Shown one piece after another: positions 35,855-44,142 of a stretch of 64,000 nt of DNA. Location of the stretch: assembly GCA_016712265.1 (NCBI GenBank), contig JADJRJ010000028.1, positions 682,001 to 746,000 on the forward strand. Direction: 5' to 3'. The stretch's first letter is position 1. Each line of letters begins with the position of its first letter. The notes below the pieces were generated by a model. That model worked only from the letters and a program-made list of their open reading frames with translations, did no database searches and was not told the origin of the DNA. The translations under genes were made by a program, and so were the position numbers. This DNA is from Gemmatimonadota bacterium (GTDB taxonomy: Bacteria; Gemmatimonadota; Gemmatimonadetes; Gemmatimonadales; Gemmatimonadaceae).

Positions 35855-37156
35855 ATGCTGACGCGACGCGACTGGATGCAGGTGACCGCCGGTGCCGGGC
35901 TCTCGCTCGGGCTGACCCCGCGCCTCCTGGAGGCCCTCGCGCAGGGCCAGCTCATCCGGCGGGCTATCCCCGGGTCCGGTGAGATGTTGCCGGTGATTGG
36001 TCTGGGTAGTTCGGCCACCTTCTCCCAGGTCGCCCGCGGCGAAGACGTCGCCGCGCTCAAGGCAGTGTTTCAGGCGATGATCGACCGCGGGGCCACCGTG
36101 TTCGATACGGCGCCCAGTTATGGCGCCTCGGAACAAACCGCGGGGAACATCGTGAACGAGATGGGGGCCGCCAGGAAGTTCTTCTGGGCCACCAAGCTCA
36201 ATGTTGCCGGACGTGGTGCGGCCACGGCGGACCCCGCCGCCGCCAAGGCACAGGTCGAGCGCTCCTTCGCGATCTTCAAGCAGCCGAAGATCGACCTGAT
36301 CCAGGTGCACAACATGGGCGACCCGGCCACGCAGCTGGGCATCCTCAAGGAGTTCAAGAAGGAAGGACGGGTGCGCTACATCGGCATCACCACCACCTCC
36401 GACGGCCAATACGGGGAGCTGGAGCAGGTGATGCGCAACGAACCCTTGGACTTCATCGGGATCGACTACGCGGTGGACAACCGCAACGTGGAGGAGCGCA
36501 TCCTCCCGCTGGCGCAGGAACGAAAGATCGGCGTGCTGGCCTACGCGCCGTTTGGGCGAACCGGGCTGTTCCGTCGCGTGGGCGACCGGCCGGTGCCGGA
36601 GTACGCGCGGGAGTTCGACGCCACCACCTGGGCCCAGGTCTTCCTCAAGTGGATCATTGGGCACCCGGCGATCACGGCGGTCACTCCGGCCACGAGCCAG
36701 GCGAAGAACATGCTCGACAACATCGCGGGCGGGGTCGGTCGGTCGCCGACGGCGGCGCATCGGAAGCAGCTCGCGGAGTTCATCGATGGGCTTCCGGCGC
36801 CGGAGCGGAGGAGGAGGGAGACCGCCAGAGCGGCCAGGAGGAACGGACCGGAAGGGCGCAGCACGGGTGGTACGGGGAGCACGGGCGGCACGAGGGGCAC
36901 GCGGGACCCGTGCTGCCCCAGACCCGTGCCGCCCGTGCTTCATCGGTATCTGGCACCGCCTCTTCCGCCCACTGCTGCCCCCACTTACCATCCCGCGCCC
37001 CTCACCCTTCCTGAATGTCCGAAGGTTCACGCAACCCGGAAATCCAGCACGAAACCCGGGACGACATTGCCGCCCCCACGCACGGCGAGCCTGAGCTTCC
37101 GCCGACCGCGCACCCGGTACCACCGAGTACGATCGCGCGGCTGGGAAAGAACCTGA
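35855..37156 (+). CDS. Tat-exported aldo/keto reductase with abnormal run-on C-terminus
   Basis: 433 residues. A twin-arginine signal is present (TRRDWMQ, then a hydrophobic stretch, predicted cut after ALA before QGQL). The AKR barrel covers about 35-312: MLPVIGLGSSATF, VFDTAPSYGASE (Asp, Tyr), FFWATKLNV (Lys), LIQVHNMGDP (His), GVLAYAPFGRTG. The normal protein should end near EFIDGLPAPE (about nt 36805). Instead the frame continues for over 110 residues of Arg/Gly/Pro/Thr-rich sequence encoded by an intergenic-type hairpin region and overlaps the next gene by 142 bp. A lost stop codon is the likely explanation. Periplasmic AKRs of this type act on unknown carbonyl substrates and need a reduced nicotinamide cofactor loaded before Tat export. 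Confidence 0.88.
   Translation: MLTRRDWMQVTAGAGLSLGLTPRLLEALAQGQLIRRAIPGSGEMLPVIGLGSSATFSQVARGEDVAALKAVFQAMIDRGATVFDTAPSYGASEQTAGNIVNEMGAARKFFWATKLNVAGRGAATADPAAAKAQVERSFAIFKQPKIDLIQVHNMGDPATQLGILKEFKKEGRVRYIGITTTSDGQYGELEQVMRNEPLDFIGIDYAVDNRNVEERILPLAQERKIGVLAYAPFGRTGLFRRVGDRPVPEYAREFDATTWAQVFLKWIIGHPAITAVTPATSQAKNMLDNIAGGVGRSPTAAHRKQLAEFIDGLPAPERRRRETARAARRNGPEGRSTGGTGSTGGTRGTRDPCCPRPVPPVLHRYLAPPLPPTAAPTYHPAPLTLPECPKVHATRKSSTKPGTTLPPPRTASLSFRRPRTRYHRVRSRGWERT
36861..36938. repeat. GCACGGG-type repeats forming a large nested hairpin
   Basis: Three related units, GCACGGGTGGTACG (36861-36874), GCACGGGCGGCACG (36879-36892) and, inverted, CGTGCCGCCCGTGC (36925-36938), flank an inner hairpin GGGGCACG/CGTGCTGCCCC. 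Units two and three are a perfect 14-bp inverted repeat, so about 60 nt (36879-36938) can fold into one long structure. This is typical of intergenic terminator or REP-like DNA, yet it lies inside the run-on frame of the aldo/keto reductase. It probably served as the terminator between that gene and the symporter gene. Confidence 0.8.
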
Positions 37157-38371
37157 CGTTCCGCGTCCTCGTCGCGATCACCCTTGGGGTCATTGTGGGG
37201 GTGGTCGCGCCGTCATGGGGCAAGGCGATGAAGCCGGTTGGCGATACCTTCGTCAACCTCGTCCGGATGGTGATCGCCCCGATCATCTTCCTCACGATCG
37301 TCATCGGGATTGCGCAGACCACCGACCTCAAGAAGGTCGGGCGTGTCGGGCTGCGCGCATTCATCTACTTCGAGATCGTGACCACCTTCGCGCTGGCCAT
37401 TGGCGTGATCGTGATGAACGTGGTGCGTCCCGGCGACGGGATCGACGCCTCGCGCCTGGCCACGGGAGACATCTCGCGCTACACCACCGCCGGTGAGCAG
37501 ATGAACTGGGTGGACTTCTTCACCCACATCGTCCCGAGCAGCGTGGTTGGCGCCTTCGCCGAGGGCGAGATCCTGCAGGTGGTCTTCTTCTCCGTGATCT
37601 TCGGCGTGGCGCTGGCGTCGTTAGGCCGGACCGCCCGTCCTGTCACGCGGATCCTCGATCGCCTGATGACGGTCTTCTTCCGCATCGTCGGCATCGTCAT
37701 GGTGGTCGCCCCGATCGGGGCCTTCGGCGCCATGGCCTACACCATCGGCAACTACGGCCTTGGCTCCCTCGTGGCCCTCGGGCGCCTGATGGGGACGGTG
37801 TACCTGACGATGTTCCTCTTCATCTTCATCGTCCTCAACCTCGTCGCGCGGCTGTACGGCTTCTCGCTCTGGAAGCTCATCGTCTACATCAAGGACGAGA
37901 TCCTGATCGTGCTGGGGACCTCGTCCAGCGAGGCGGTGCTGCCGCGGATGATCGACAAGATGGAGAAGTTCGGTTGTGCGCGACCGGTGGTGGGCCTGGT
38001 CATTCCCGCCGGCTACTCGTTCAATCTCGATGGCACGTCGATCTACCTCTCGATGGCGACGCTGTTCATCGCGCAAGCCTACGGGGTGGACCTCAGCATC
38101 GGGCAGCAGCTGTCGGTGCTCGGGGTGCTCATGATCACCTCGAAGGGAGCAGCGGGGGTGACCGGGTCGGGGTTCATCGTCCTCGCGTCCACCCCTCGCC
38201 GCCCTGCGCGTCGTCCCGATGGAAGGGCTGGCCCTGCTGCTTGGTGTCGATCGGTTCATGAGCGAGGCGCGCGCGATCACCAACCTCATCGGGAACGCGG
38301 TGGCGACGGTGGTGGTGGCCAAGGGAGAGAAGGGCTTCGATCCCGAGGTGCACGCCGAGGCCATTCGGTAG
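37015..38371 (+). CDS. dctA: Dicarboxylate/amino acid:cation symporter (DctA-like), frameshifted
   Basis: Starts at ATG 37015. The first 393 or so residues match the DAACS family: VVAPSWGKAMKPVGDTFVNL, ILIVLGTSSSEAVLPRM (the serine-rich reentrant loop), SFNLDGTSIYLSMA and GVTGSGFIVLAST. At the C-run 38192-38195 one extra C shifts the frame. Reading on in the +1 frame gives the expected ending: LAALRVVPMEGLALLLGVDR, FMSEARAITNLIGNAVATVV, then VAKGEKGFDPEVHAEAIR and a stop at 38369-38371. Without the extra base the protein would be 451 residues, a normal length. As written, the frame leaves helix 8 and continues as nonsense to 39327. It would import C4-dicarboxylates or acidic amino acids with sodium or protons. 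A homopolymer sequencing error is as likely as a real mutation. Confidence 0.88.
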
Positions 38372-38471
38372 CGGGTCGCGACGCGCGCTTCGCCTCGAGG
38401 TGGGCGGCGTCCAAACAGCCGACCACCTCTCACGACGGCCCTCGAGGACTATTCGTTGGTGAGCTTGCAGG

Positions 38472-38503
38472 CAAACGGGCGCCCTTTGCGGGGCGCCCGT
38501 TTG
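38472..38503 (+). terminator. Strong hairpin terminator after the symporter gene
   Basis: Arms 38472-38484 and 38491-38503 (CAAACGGGCGCCC and its exact complement) form a perfect 13-bp stem with a 6-nt loop, about 100 nt after the corrected symporter stop. Its position supports 38371 as the true gene end. Confidence 0.85.
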
Positions 38504-38556
38504 TCACATGTGTGACTCCCGCCCAAACATCATGCGATGCTCGCCGCGGCGAATAC

Positions 38557-38685
38557 TCAGTGAGCCTTGAGGCCCTTGAGCACCGGCAGGGCGGCCTTCG
38601 CGGCCGCAGCAGCCTTGACGTCCTTCTTCTGGGAAATGTCCTGCTGTTTCTTGCGTTCCTTGGATCGTGGAGATTTGTCGCCCAT
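38557..38685 (-). CDS. Conserved 42-residue Lys/Ala-rich small protein
   Basis: The ATG at 38685 opens 42 codons beginning MGDKSPRSKERKKQQDISQ and ending with an Ala-rich segment and LPVLKGLKAH. The MGDKSPxxKxRxKKQ start is one I recognise from short uncharacterised proteins scattered over several phyla. It is very basic and probably partly helical, with no signal or membrane segment; nucleic-acid or ribosome association is possible but unproven. It lies alone between the symporter terminator and the SusD terminator. The frame is open further upstream to 38784 but the family start is at 38685. Confidence 0.75.
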   Translation of the reverse strand: MGDKSPRSKERKKQQDISQKKDVKAAAAAKAALPVLKGLKAH

Positions 38686-38828
38686 GGGGTCCGCCCGGTT
38701 CGAGGATGGGCCGGCACCTCCGCCACGCCTCCTGGTCCGGCAATGAGAGCCCGGCAGGGGAACGCACCGTGCGCCGAAGCCCATCGAAGGCTATCCGAAC
38801 CCGGTCACGCACACCAGTGCCCGGTGCC

Positions 38829-38855
38829 TGAATACTGCATTTTTCTTTTTGCCAA
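38829..38855 (-). promoter_or_regulatory. AT-rich patch, possible promoter of the 42-residue gene
   Basis: The 38831-38858 stretch is strikingly A/T-rich for this DNA. On the minus strand it reads TTGGCA (38855-38850), 15 nt, then TATTCA (38834-38829). Spacing is short, and the leader to the 38685 start would be about 140 nt. Confidence 0.3.
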
Positions 38856-38885
38856 TTTGCGCCCTGCGGATCCCTCACCGGAAAA

Positions 38886-38917
38886 CGAAAGGGCGCCCCA
38901 TTGGGGACGCCCTTTCG
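38886..38917 (-). terminator. Rho-independent terminator of the SusCD operon
   Basis: A near-perfect stem (CGAAAGGGCG and its complement at the ends, CCCC/GGGG near the loop) lies 20 nt past the SusD stop on the minus strand and is followed on that strand by GTTTTC, a short U-run. Confidence 0.8.
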
Positions 38918-38937
38918 CCTCGCACGTCGCTGTCGCC

Positions 38938-40330
38938 CTATGCGTTCCGGTTGATGCAGCCGGAGAAGGTCGGCGAGTTCCGCTCCTCGAACGGGATCAC
39001 GAAGTTCAGGTCCGTCCCGTAGTTCCCCGTCAGCGGCTGGGCCTGCGTTCCCGTGGGGTACACCGACTCGGCCGGGCGCTGGTACTGCCGCACCAGGCGA
39101 CGGAGGTCCGCCAGGCGGTGGCCGGTGAGCCACATCCAGTAGGCCCGCTCACGGAAGAGCATGTCGACCGCGGCCGCCTGCGTCGTAGGCGCCGCGCCGG
39201 GCATGGCGCCGACGGTGTAAGTGACGGCCGCACCACCTGCGGGGTTGGGTACCGAACGCGGCGTGGTGCGCAAGGTGTTGAGCCCCGCGAACACGGCGTC
39301 ACGATCGGCCTGCGTACCACCCTGTAGCCGCGCCTCGAGCTCGATGAGGCGGGCTTCGAGGCCATCAGCCACGATGATCGACGACGTGCGCCCGTACTTC
39401 CGTTGGTCCGGAAGGCGCGTGTGCAGCGAATTGAACCCGTTGCGCGTGGTGGCAGCCCAAGGCACGCGGGGATCGACTGGTGTCTGCAGGTAGGGCAGTC
39501 CGTTCGTTCCTTCGTTGTTGATCACCGTGTAGCGGGGCGCCGTGACGGAGAGGGCACCCCAGATCCGCGTTCTCCTGCCGTCCCGAGTTGGTCGAGTGGA
39601 AGGTGAGCCACTGGAAGGTCGTCGGAACACCTTGCACGGCTGCGGCCGCCTGGGCGAACTGCCCCAGGTTCAGGAGGGCACGGGCCCGCCCGATTTGCGC
39701 GGCATAGCGCACGAAGTTGCTGGTGTCGGCCTGGAGCAGGGCGGTATCCAGGCTGGCCACGGCCATTTGGAAGACCTGCTGGGTGGTAAGCTGCGGTCCT
39801 GGAGACAGCACACCGTCGGTGTTCTTCGCGAAGCCTACGCCGGAGCAGTACATCTCCCCAAAGAAGACCTCGGCGAAGCCCTTGTACAGGAACACCTCTC
39901 CGATGTTGCGCTTCGGTTCTGGTGCCACCGCGCGCAGCACGCCGGCAGCGGTTTCGGCGCCGGATCGGGCCCGATGCAAGGCGCGATACGTCCCGAGCAG
40001 GGCGGGATTGTTCTCGATCATGGTGCGCGAGGAGACCGACAGCCGGTCCTCGAAGGTGTCCGTGCTACGGATCTCGTCGGCCATGTTGCCGGTGGACACG
40101 ATCACGCCATCAATCGAGCCGGAGAACGCGGCCTGGAAGTCCGAAAGGACGCCATTGCGCAGGGCGTTGGCTCCGGCAGCAGTTTTGTAGTCCTCGACAT
40201 TGAGGATGTCCGGGTCGGTGACGTCCAGGATCTGGTCGGGGCTGCACCCGGCCACCGCCGCGAGGGCGATGGCGCAGGTGGCGGCGACACGGCGGGTCAC
40301 ATGCTTCATGGATAGGATGGAGTTCGTCAT
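38938..40330 (-). CDS. SusD/RagB-like outer membrane lipoprotein, frameshifted
   Basis: The start at 40330 is supported by TGAGGCGACC directly upstream, overlapping the SusC stop. The lipoprotein signal ends at LAAVAGC. The first part is SusD-like (DILNVEDYKTAAGANALRNG, helical TPR-like region, IGRARALLNLGQFAQAAAAV). At about 39565-39569 one extra base shifts the frame: the first frame reads on as unrelated sequence, while the other frame resumes with IWGALSVTAPRYTVINNEG and continues through RERAYWMWLTGHRLADLRRL, a classic SusD C-terminal motif, to VIPFEERNSPTFSG and the stop at 38938. The corrected protein would be about 463 residues. It would cap the SusC channel and bind oligosaccharides or peptides. 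The frameshift may be real or a sequencing error. Confidence 0.88.
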
Positions 40331-40337
40331 GGTCGCC

Positions 40338-43300
40338 TCAGAAGGTCAAGGCGAAACGGATGTTGAAGGCGCGCAGTGGCGGTGTGGAGAAGAACTCCTC
40401 GTTCCCGCGCGTGTCGCTGTTGCCCACCGTTGCTTCCGGGTCCACGCCGGTGTAGTTCGTCCACACGGCTAGGTTCCGGCCGCTGCCGATCACGCTCAGG
40501 CGTGACGCGCGCACCTTGCGCGCCCAGGTGTCCGGCAACTGATAGCTGACCGAAAGCTCGCGGAAGCGGGTGAAGTCACCCTCTTCGTAGAAGTTCGTGA
40601 AGACGTTGGCGTTGGCGGCGACAGCGGCTGCCTGGCGTTCCAGTGCGGCGGTCTTGTCGTAGAGGCCCCGGCAGGCTTGCCCGCCCTGGCACTGGTGACG
40701 CAGCGTGTTGTTCAGCTTGCGCATCCCGCCCTTGTAGTCGAACTGCGTATTGATGCGCAGCTTGCGCTTGAGCAGCTCGATGCTCGGCGAGACGGCGAAC
40801 TCCTGCGTCGGGAATGACGGACCGACGTAGCTGAGCGTGTCGTAGGTGATCTCGCTGCCGACGATGATCCCGTCGCCGTTGGCGTCGGCAAACTTCATTG
40901 GGCGACCCCACATCCCGAAGAGCGGATACCCCGGCACGTTGTACTGGGTGTTCCGGTTGCCGGTGAAGATCGGCGACACCCCCTCACCGAGTTCCAGTAG
41001 CGTGTTCTTGTTCGTCGACCCGGTCACCGTGAGGTCGATGCCCGCCCACGTGCGGTCGAGCAGCCGTGAGTTCACCACCAGTTCGATCCCCTGGTTGCGG
41101 ACCGAACCAATGTTCTCGAAGCGCGTCGACACGCCAAAGCCGAGGCTCGGCGCCACCTGGCGATCGATGATCGCGTCGCGCGTCTGCTTGCGATAGTACG
41201 ACATCTCGAGATTGAGCTTGCCGTTCAACATGTTGGCGTCGAACCCGCCCTCGAGCTCATACGAGTATTCGGGCTTGAGGTCCGGGTTGCCGAGCGCACC
41301 CAGACTGACGCCCGGTGCCTCGACCTGGCCGGTCAACGTCGTGCCCACGCCACTGTAGAACCGCAGGGCGTCGGTGGTGCCCGGCTGCTGCCCGGAGGCA
41401 CCGTAGGTCGTGCGCAAGCGGAACGTCTGCAGCCAGTTCCACTTGGGGAAGAACGCTTCCTCAGACGCCACCCACGACGCGGAGAACTTGGGATACAGCA
41501 CCACGTCGAACTGGTCACCGAACGCGGAGTTGTCGTCCGCGCGCACTGCGCCAGTCAAAAAGAGGCGCTCGTTCCAGGACAACGCTGCCTCGATGTAGGT
41601 GCCGAGGGTGATTGTCTCGTCCGTCGCCTGGCTCGGGATGCGCGCCGAGGACGTGAGGGACAACGTGCGTCCGCCTGGCGGGAGGACCTCGCCGCTCGCG
41701 CCGGTGCGGGCAAAGTAGTTTCGGAAGTACTGCAAGCCCACACTCGTCTTCGAGTTCCAGCCGCCCCACAGCATCTTGTTTGCGCTGAGGCCGGCGTCCA
41801 CGGTGTACTGGTGCAGCTCCGTACGCTGGTTGTTGATCTGTCCACTGCGCGCCGGGAACTGGTAGGTCCCCTGGTCGAACAAGTTGATGGCCTGGTCCAC
41901 TCGGGAGGTGATATCCACCCCGACCGTCGTCCGTGCATTCAGCCACGAAGCCGGCCGGTACTGCGTCGCAAACGAGTTGACAAAGCGGTTGACGCCTTGC
42001 GTGGTGGTCCGCGAAAAAACGTCGCCCATCGGCCAGCTGCGGTAGCCAAGGAGTGGGACCCCGCGGCTGTCGGTCAGGTCGCGCCGCCCGAGTCCACCGA
42101 GAGCCGCGACCATCAAGCCGTTCCCGTTGTCCTCGTTCTGGGGTAGCCGCTGGTCACTGGTGATGAACCCGCTCGAGACTTGCAGGTCCGCCTTGGACGT
42201 AATGGCGGCGTTCAGGTTCGTGCGCAGGCTGATGCGATTGAGCTTGTTCGGGTAGACCTGTTCGTCCGGCAGGCTCGTGACGCCACGTTCCTTCATCAGG
42301 CGATCGACCTCGATCTGCGGCATCTTGTAGTTGCCCAGTTCGTCTTCCCACTCGCCTGAGCCGAAGAACTGGACACGTTCGGTTCCGCCAGAGAGCTGGG
42401 CGCCATACTGCTGGCGAATCCCGTTCGTGAGGACCGTCGTGCGATCCTCATTGAGGACGTTGACCGTGGTGACCGAGTCCATGCGGCAAGCCCCCGTCGG
42501 GACCGACGTCAGCACACAGCGCGCGCCACTCGTGCCGTTGGGGAGGGTGCCCCAGCCGTAGTACAGCAGCGGATAGGTGTTCGGGTCGTACAGGTTCCCG
42601 TTCTCGCTGTAGAAGTTCCAGACCGTCTTGCCGGCCTTCCCCTTCTTCGTGGTGATGTTGATGACGCCATTCGCCGCTTCGGTGCCGTACAGCGTCGCGG
42701 CCGATGGCCCCTTGATGATCTCGATGTTCTCGATTTCCTCGGGGTTGATGTCGTTCAGGCGCGAGGGGCTGGACCCGCCGACGCCGAGCGCCGAGCTGCC
42801 GGTGTTGGAGATGATGCGCACGCCATCCACGTAAACCAGGGGCTCGTTGCTCAGGCCGAACGATGCCTGGCCGCGGATACGGATTCGCGATCCGGTGCCC
42901 GTTGCACCCGCAGACGTCACCTGGACGCCCGCCGCACGACCATTGAGCAATTGGCCCAGGTCGCGCACCGGCGTCTCCGCGAGCTTCTCGCCGACGCTGA
43001 TGGTCGAGATCGTGTTGCCCAGCTCCACCTTGCGCTGCTGCCCAGTCACCGTGGTCACTACCTCGGCGAGGGAGTACGTGACCTGGGAGAGTACGATGTC
43101 CAGCGTCGTCGCCTCACCGGCGACGGAGACGGACAACTTCTTCGCCTCGTAGCCGAGGCGCGTTACCGTGACTTCGATGGTCCCGGTTTGTACGCCCCGC
43201 AGCGTATACCGGCCGTCGTCACCACTTTGCGTGGCCGCCGCCGTACCGGCGACGAACACACGGGCCGCGCTGACCGGCATGCCGGAGCCGGCATCCGTGA

Positions 43301-43424
43301 CCCGGCCGGTGAGTCGCGCAGCCTGCGCGTCGGCGGCGGCGCTACCGAGTAGCAGTGCCGAGAGCACCACAACGCTCCGGCGCGCCGTACGCCAGGCCCT
43401 TCGGTGGACGAGATAGGATCCCAT
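40338..43424 (-). CDS. SusC/RagA-type TonB-dependent outer membrane transporter
   Basis: 1028 residues from the ATG at 43424, preceded by GGGAG; the frame is open further upstream without coding character. The Sec signal ends at ADA before QAARLTG. A carboxypeptidase-like beta-sandwich domain (about 37-110, LTGRVTDAGSGMPVSAARVF) precedes the plug (GQLLNGRAAGVQVTS, IRIRGQASFGLSNEPLVYVD, TLYGTEAANGVINITTKKGK). A 22-strand-type barrel follows, ending in FNIRFALTF with the C-terminal Phe used for outer-membrane insertion. With SusD, 7 nt downstream, it forms an energised uptake system for polymers. Peptide or glycan cargo cannot be distinguished; there is no TonB box I can name with confidence. 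Confidence 0.95.
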   Translation of the reverse strand: MGSYLVHRRAWRTARRSVVVLSALLLGSAAADAQAARLTGRVTDAGSGMPVSAARVFVAGTAAATQSGDDGRYTLRGVQTGTIEVTVTRLGYEAKKLSVSVAGEATTLDIVLSQVTYSLAEVVTTVTGQQRKVELGNTISTISVGEKLAETPVRDLGQLLNGRAAGVQVTSAGATGTGSRIRIRGQASFGLSNEPLVYVDGVRIISNTGSSALGVGGSSPSRLNDINPEEIENIEIIKGPSAATLYGTEAANGVINITTKKGKAGKTVWNFYSENGNLYDPNTYPLLYYGWGTLPNGTSGARCVLTSVPTGACRMDSVTTVNVLNEDRTTVLTNGIRQQYGAQLSGGTERVQFFGSGEWEDELGNYKMPQIEVDRLMKERGVTSLPDEQVYPNKLNRISLRTNLNAAITSKADLQVSSGFITSDQRLPQNEDNGNGLMVAALGGLGRRDLTDSRGVPLLGYRSWPMGDVFSRTTTQGVNRFVNSFATQYRPASWLNARTTVGVDITSRVDQAINLFDQGTYQFPARSGQINNQRTELHQYTVDAGLSANKMLWGGWNSKTSVGLQYFRNYFARTGASGEVLPPGGRTLSLTSSARIPSQATDETITLGTYIEAALSWNERLFLTGAVRADDNSAFGDQFDVVLYPKFSASWVASEEAFFPKWNWLQTFRLRTTYGASGQQPGTTDALRFYSGVGTTLTGQVEAPGVSLGALGNPDLKPEYSYELEGGFDANMLNGKLNLEMSYYRKQTRDAIIDRQVAPSLGFGVSTRFENIGSVRNQGIELVVNSRLLDRTWAGIDLTVTGSTNKNTLLELGEGVSPIFTGNRNTQYNVPGYPLFGMWGRPMKFADANGDGIIVGSEITYDTLSYVGPSFPTQEFAVSPSIELLKRKLRINTQFDYKGGMRKLNNTLRHQCQGGQACRGLYDKTAALERQAAAVAANANVFTNFYEEGDFTRFRELSVSYQLPDTWARKVRASRLSVIGSGRNLAVWTNYTGVDPEATVGNSDTRGNEEFFSTPPLRAFNIRFALTF

Positions 43425-43577
43425 GCGACAACTCCCTCGTTGGTGTGGGCGACCCCAGGGGATGGGGTCTGGACGACAGATACCGCGACGGCACACGAAT
43501 GCCCGCTCAATCGCGGTCAAATGCCGATTGCGCTCCTCAGGCAAAGTCCGACAACTTGGTCAGGGGAGCGCGGACAG

Positions 43578-43606
43578 ACGCTACGATTGGAGTTGGAGGC
43601 TGTCAA
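43578..43606 (-). promoter_or_regulatory. Candidate promoter of the SusCD operon
   Basis: On the minus strand an exact TTGACA (43606-43601) is followed after 17 nt by TAGCGT (43583-43578), which keeps the first two and last bases of TATAAT. It lies about 155 nt upstream of the SusC start and overlaps the Shine-Dalgarno of the divergent membrane gene. Confidence 0.35.
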
Positions 43607-43608
43607 CA

Positions 43609-44142
43609 ATGGCCCAACCCTTTCGTCCACCCCTCCGCTCGCGGAGCTACCGGGCTACCGTTACACCCATGTCGCTTCCGTATCGTTCAGGGGCAACCTT
43701 CGGGCTCGCAGTTGGGGTGATTTGTGCCGGAGCGAGTTACGTCGCAGCTGGAACGCCGGCTTCGCCGGGCCTGAGCGCCTGGCTTCAGCTGGCGGCGATC
43801 GCGATGCTCGTTTACTCGACCCTCGCTCTCGCCGTGGCCGACCGCGCTGCCGTGTGGGGGCGTCGCATCGCGACGGCTTGCCTCGTGGTCGGCTTTGCCG
43901 CTGCCTTGCTCATCCCGGCGACCGCCCCTCGGTTTCTGGGCGTTCCGTTGGGGACGGTGTTGATGATGACCCTCGTTGGTTTCGTTCCATTGGTCGTTCT
44001 TCCACTCCTGTTCGCCCACGGCTTCCAGTCGGCACCGCGAGATGTACGGGTCGATGGAACGCGCCGGCCGGACCAGACTCCCCCGAGCCAGGGAACGCAG
44101 GACCCGACTGCGCACCCCACCCGCACGCCGCGGCAGAAATAG
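43609..44142 (+). CDS. Four-helix membrane protein coupled to a sodium symporter
   Basis: 177 residues from the ATG at 43609, with GGAGG (43595-43599) 9 nt upstream; an ATG at 43669 is the alternative. Four hydrophobic stretches are visible, within ATFGLAVGVICAGASYVA, WLQLAAIAMLVYSTLALAVA, IATACLVVGFAAALLIPAT and VLMMTLVGFVPLVVLPLLF. A soluble Pro/Thr/Arg-rich tail follows. I do not recognise the family. Its stop overlaps the next gene start by one base (TAGTG), so it is very likely co-translated with the downstream SSS symporter and may be an accessory subunit, by analogy with small membrane partners of other SSS transporters such as YjcH/ActP. Confidence 0.75.
   Translation: MAQPFRPPLRSRSYRATVTPMSLPYRSGATFGLAVGVICAGASYVAAGTPASPGLSAWLQLAAIAMLVYSTLALAVADRAAVWGRRIATACLVVGFAAALLIPATAPRFLGVPLGTVLMMTLVGFVPLVVLPLLFAHGFQSAPRDVRVDGTRRPDQTPPSQGTQDPTAHPTRTPRQK

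Noticed and set aside
34337..37123. A very long minus-strand open frame (over 900 codons) across the glycoside hydrolase, cyclase and aldo/keto reductase genes
   Set aside because: It is antisense to three recognisable genes, has no domain motif, and long stop-free antisense frames are expected at this GC content.
38372..39327. C-terminal part of a 770-residue fusion starting in the symporter gene
   Set aside because: It arises only from the frameshift; it crosses a strong terminator and the 42-residue gene and has no homology-like pattern.
38938..39630. A separate gene for the second half of SusD
   Set aside because: Its first 20 codons are the wrong frame of the upstream half; the rest continues SusD after a one-base shift.
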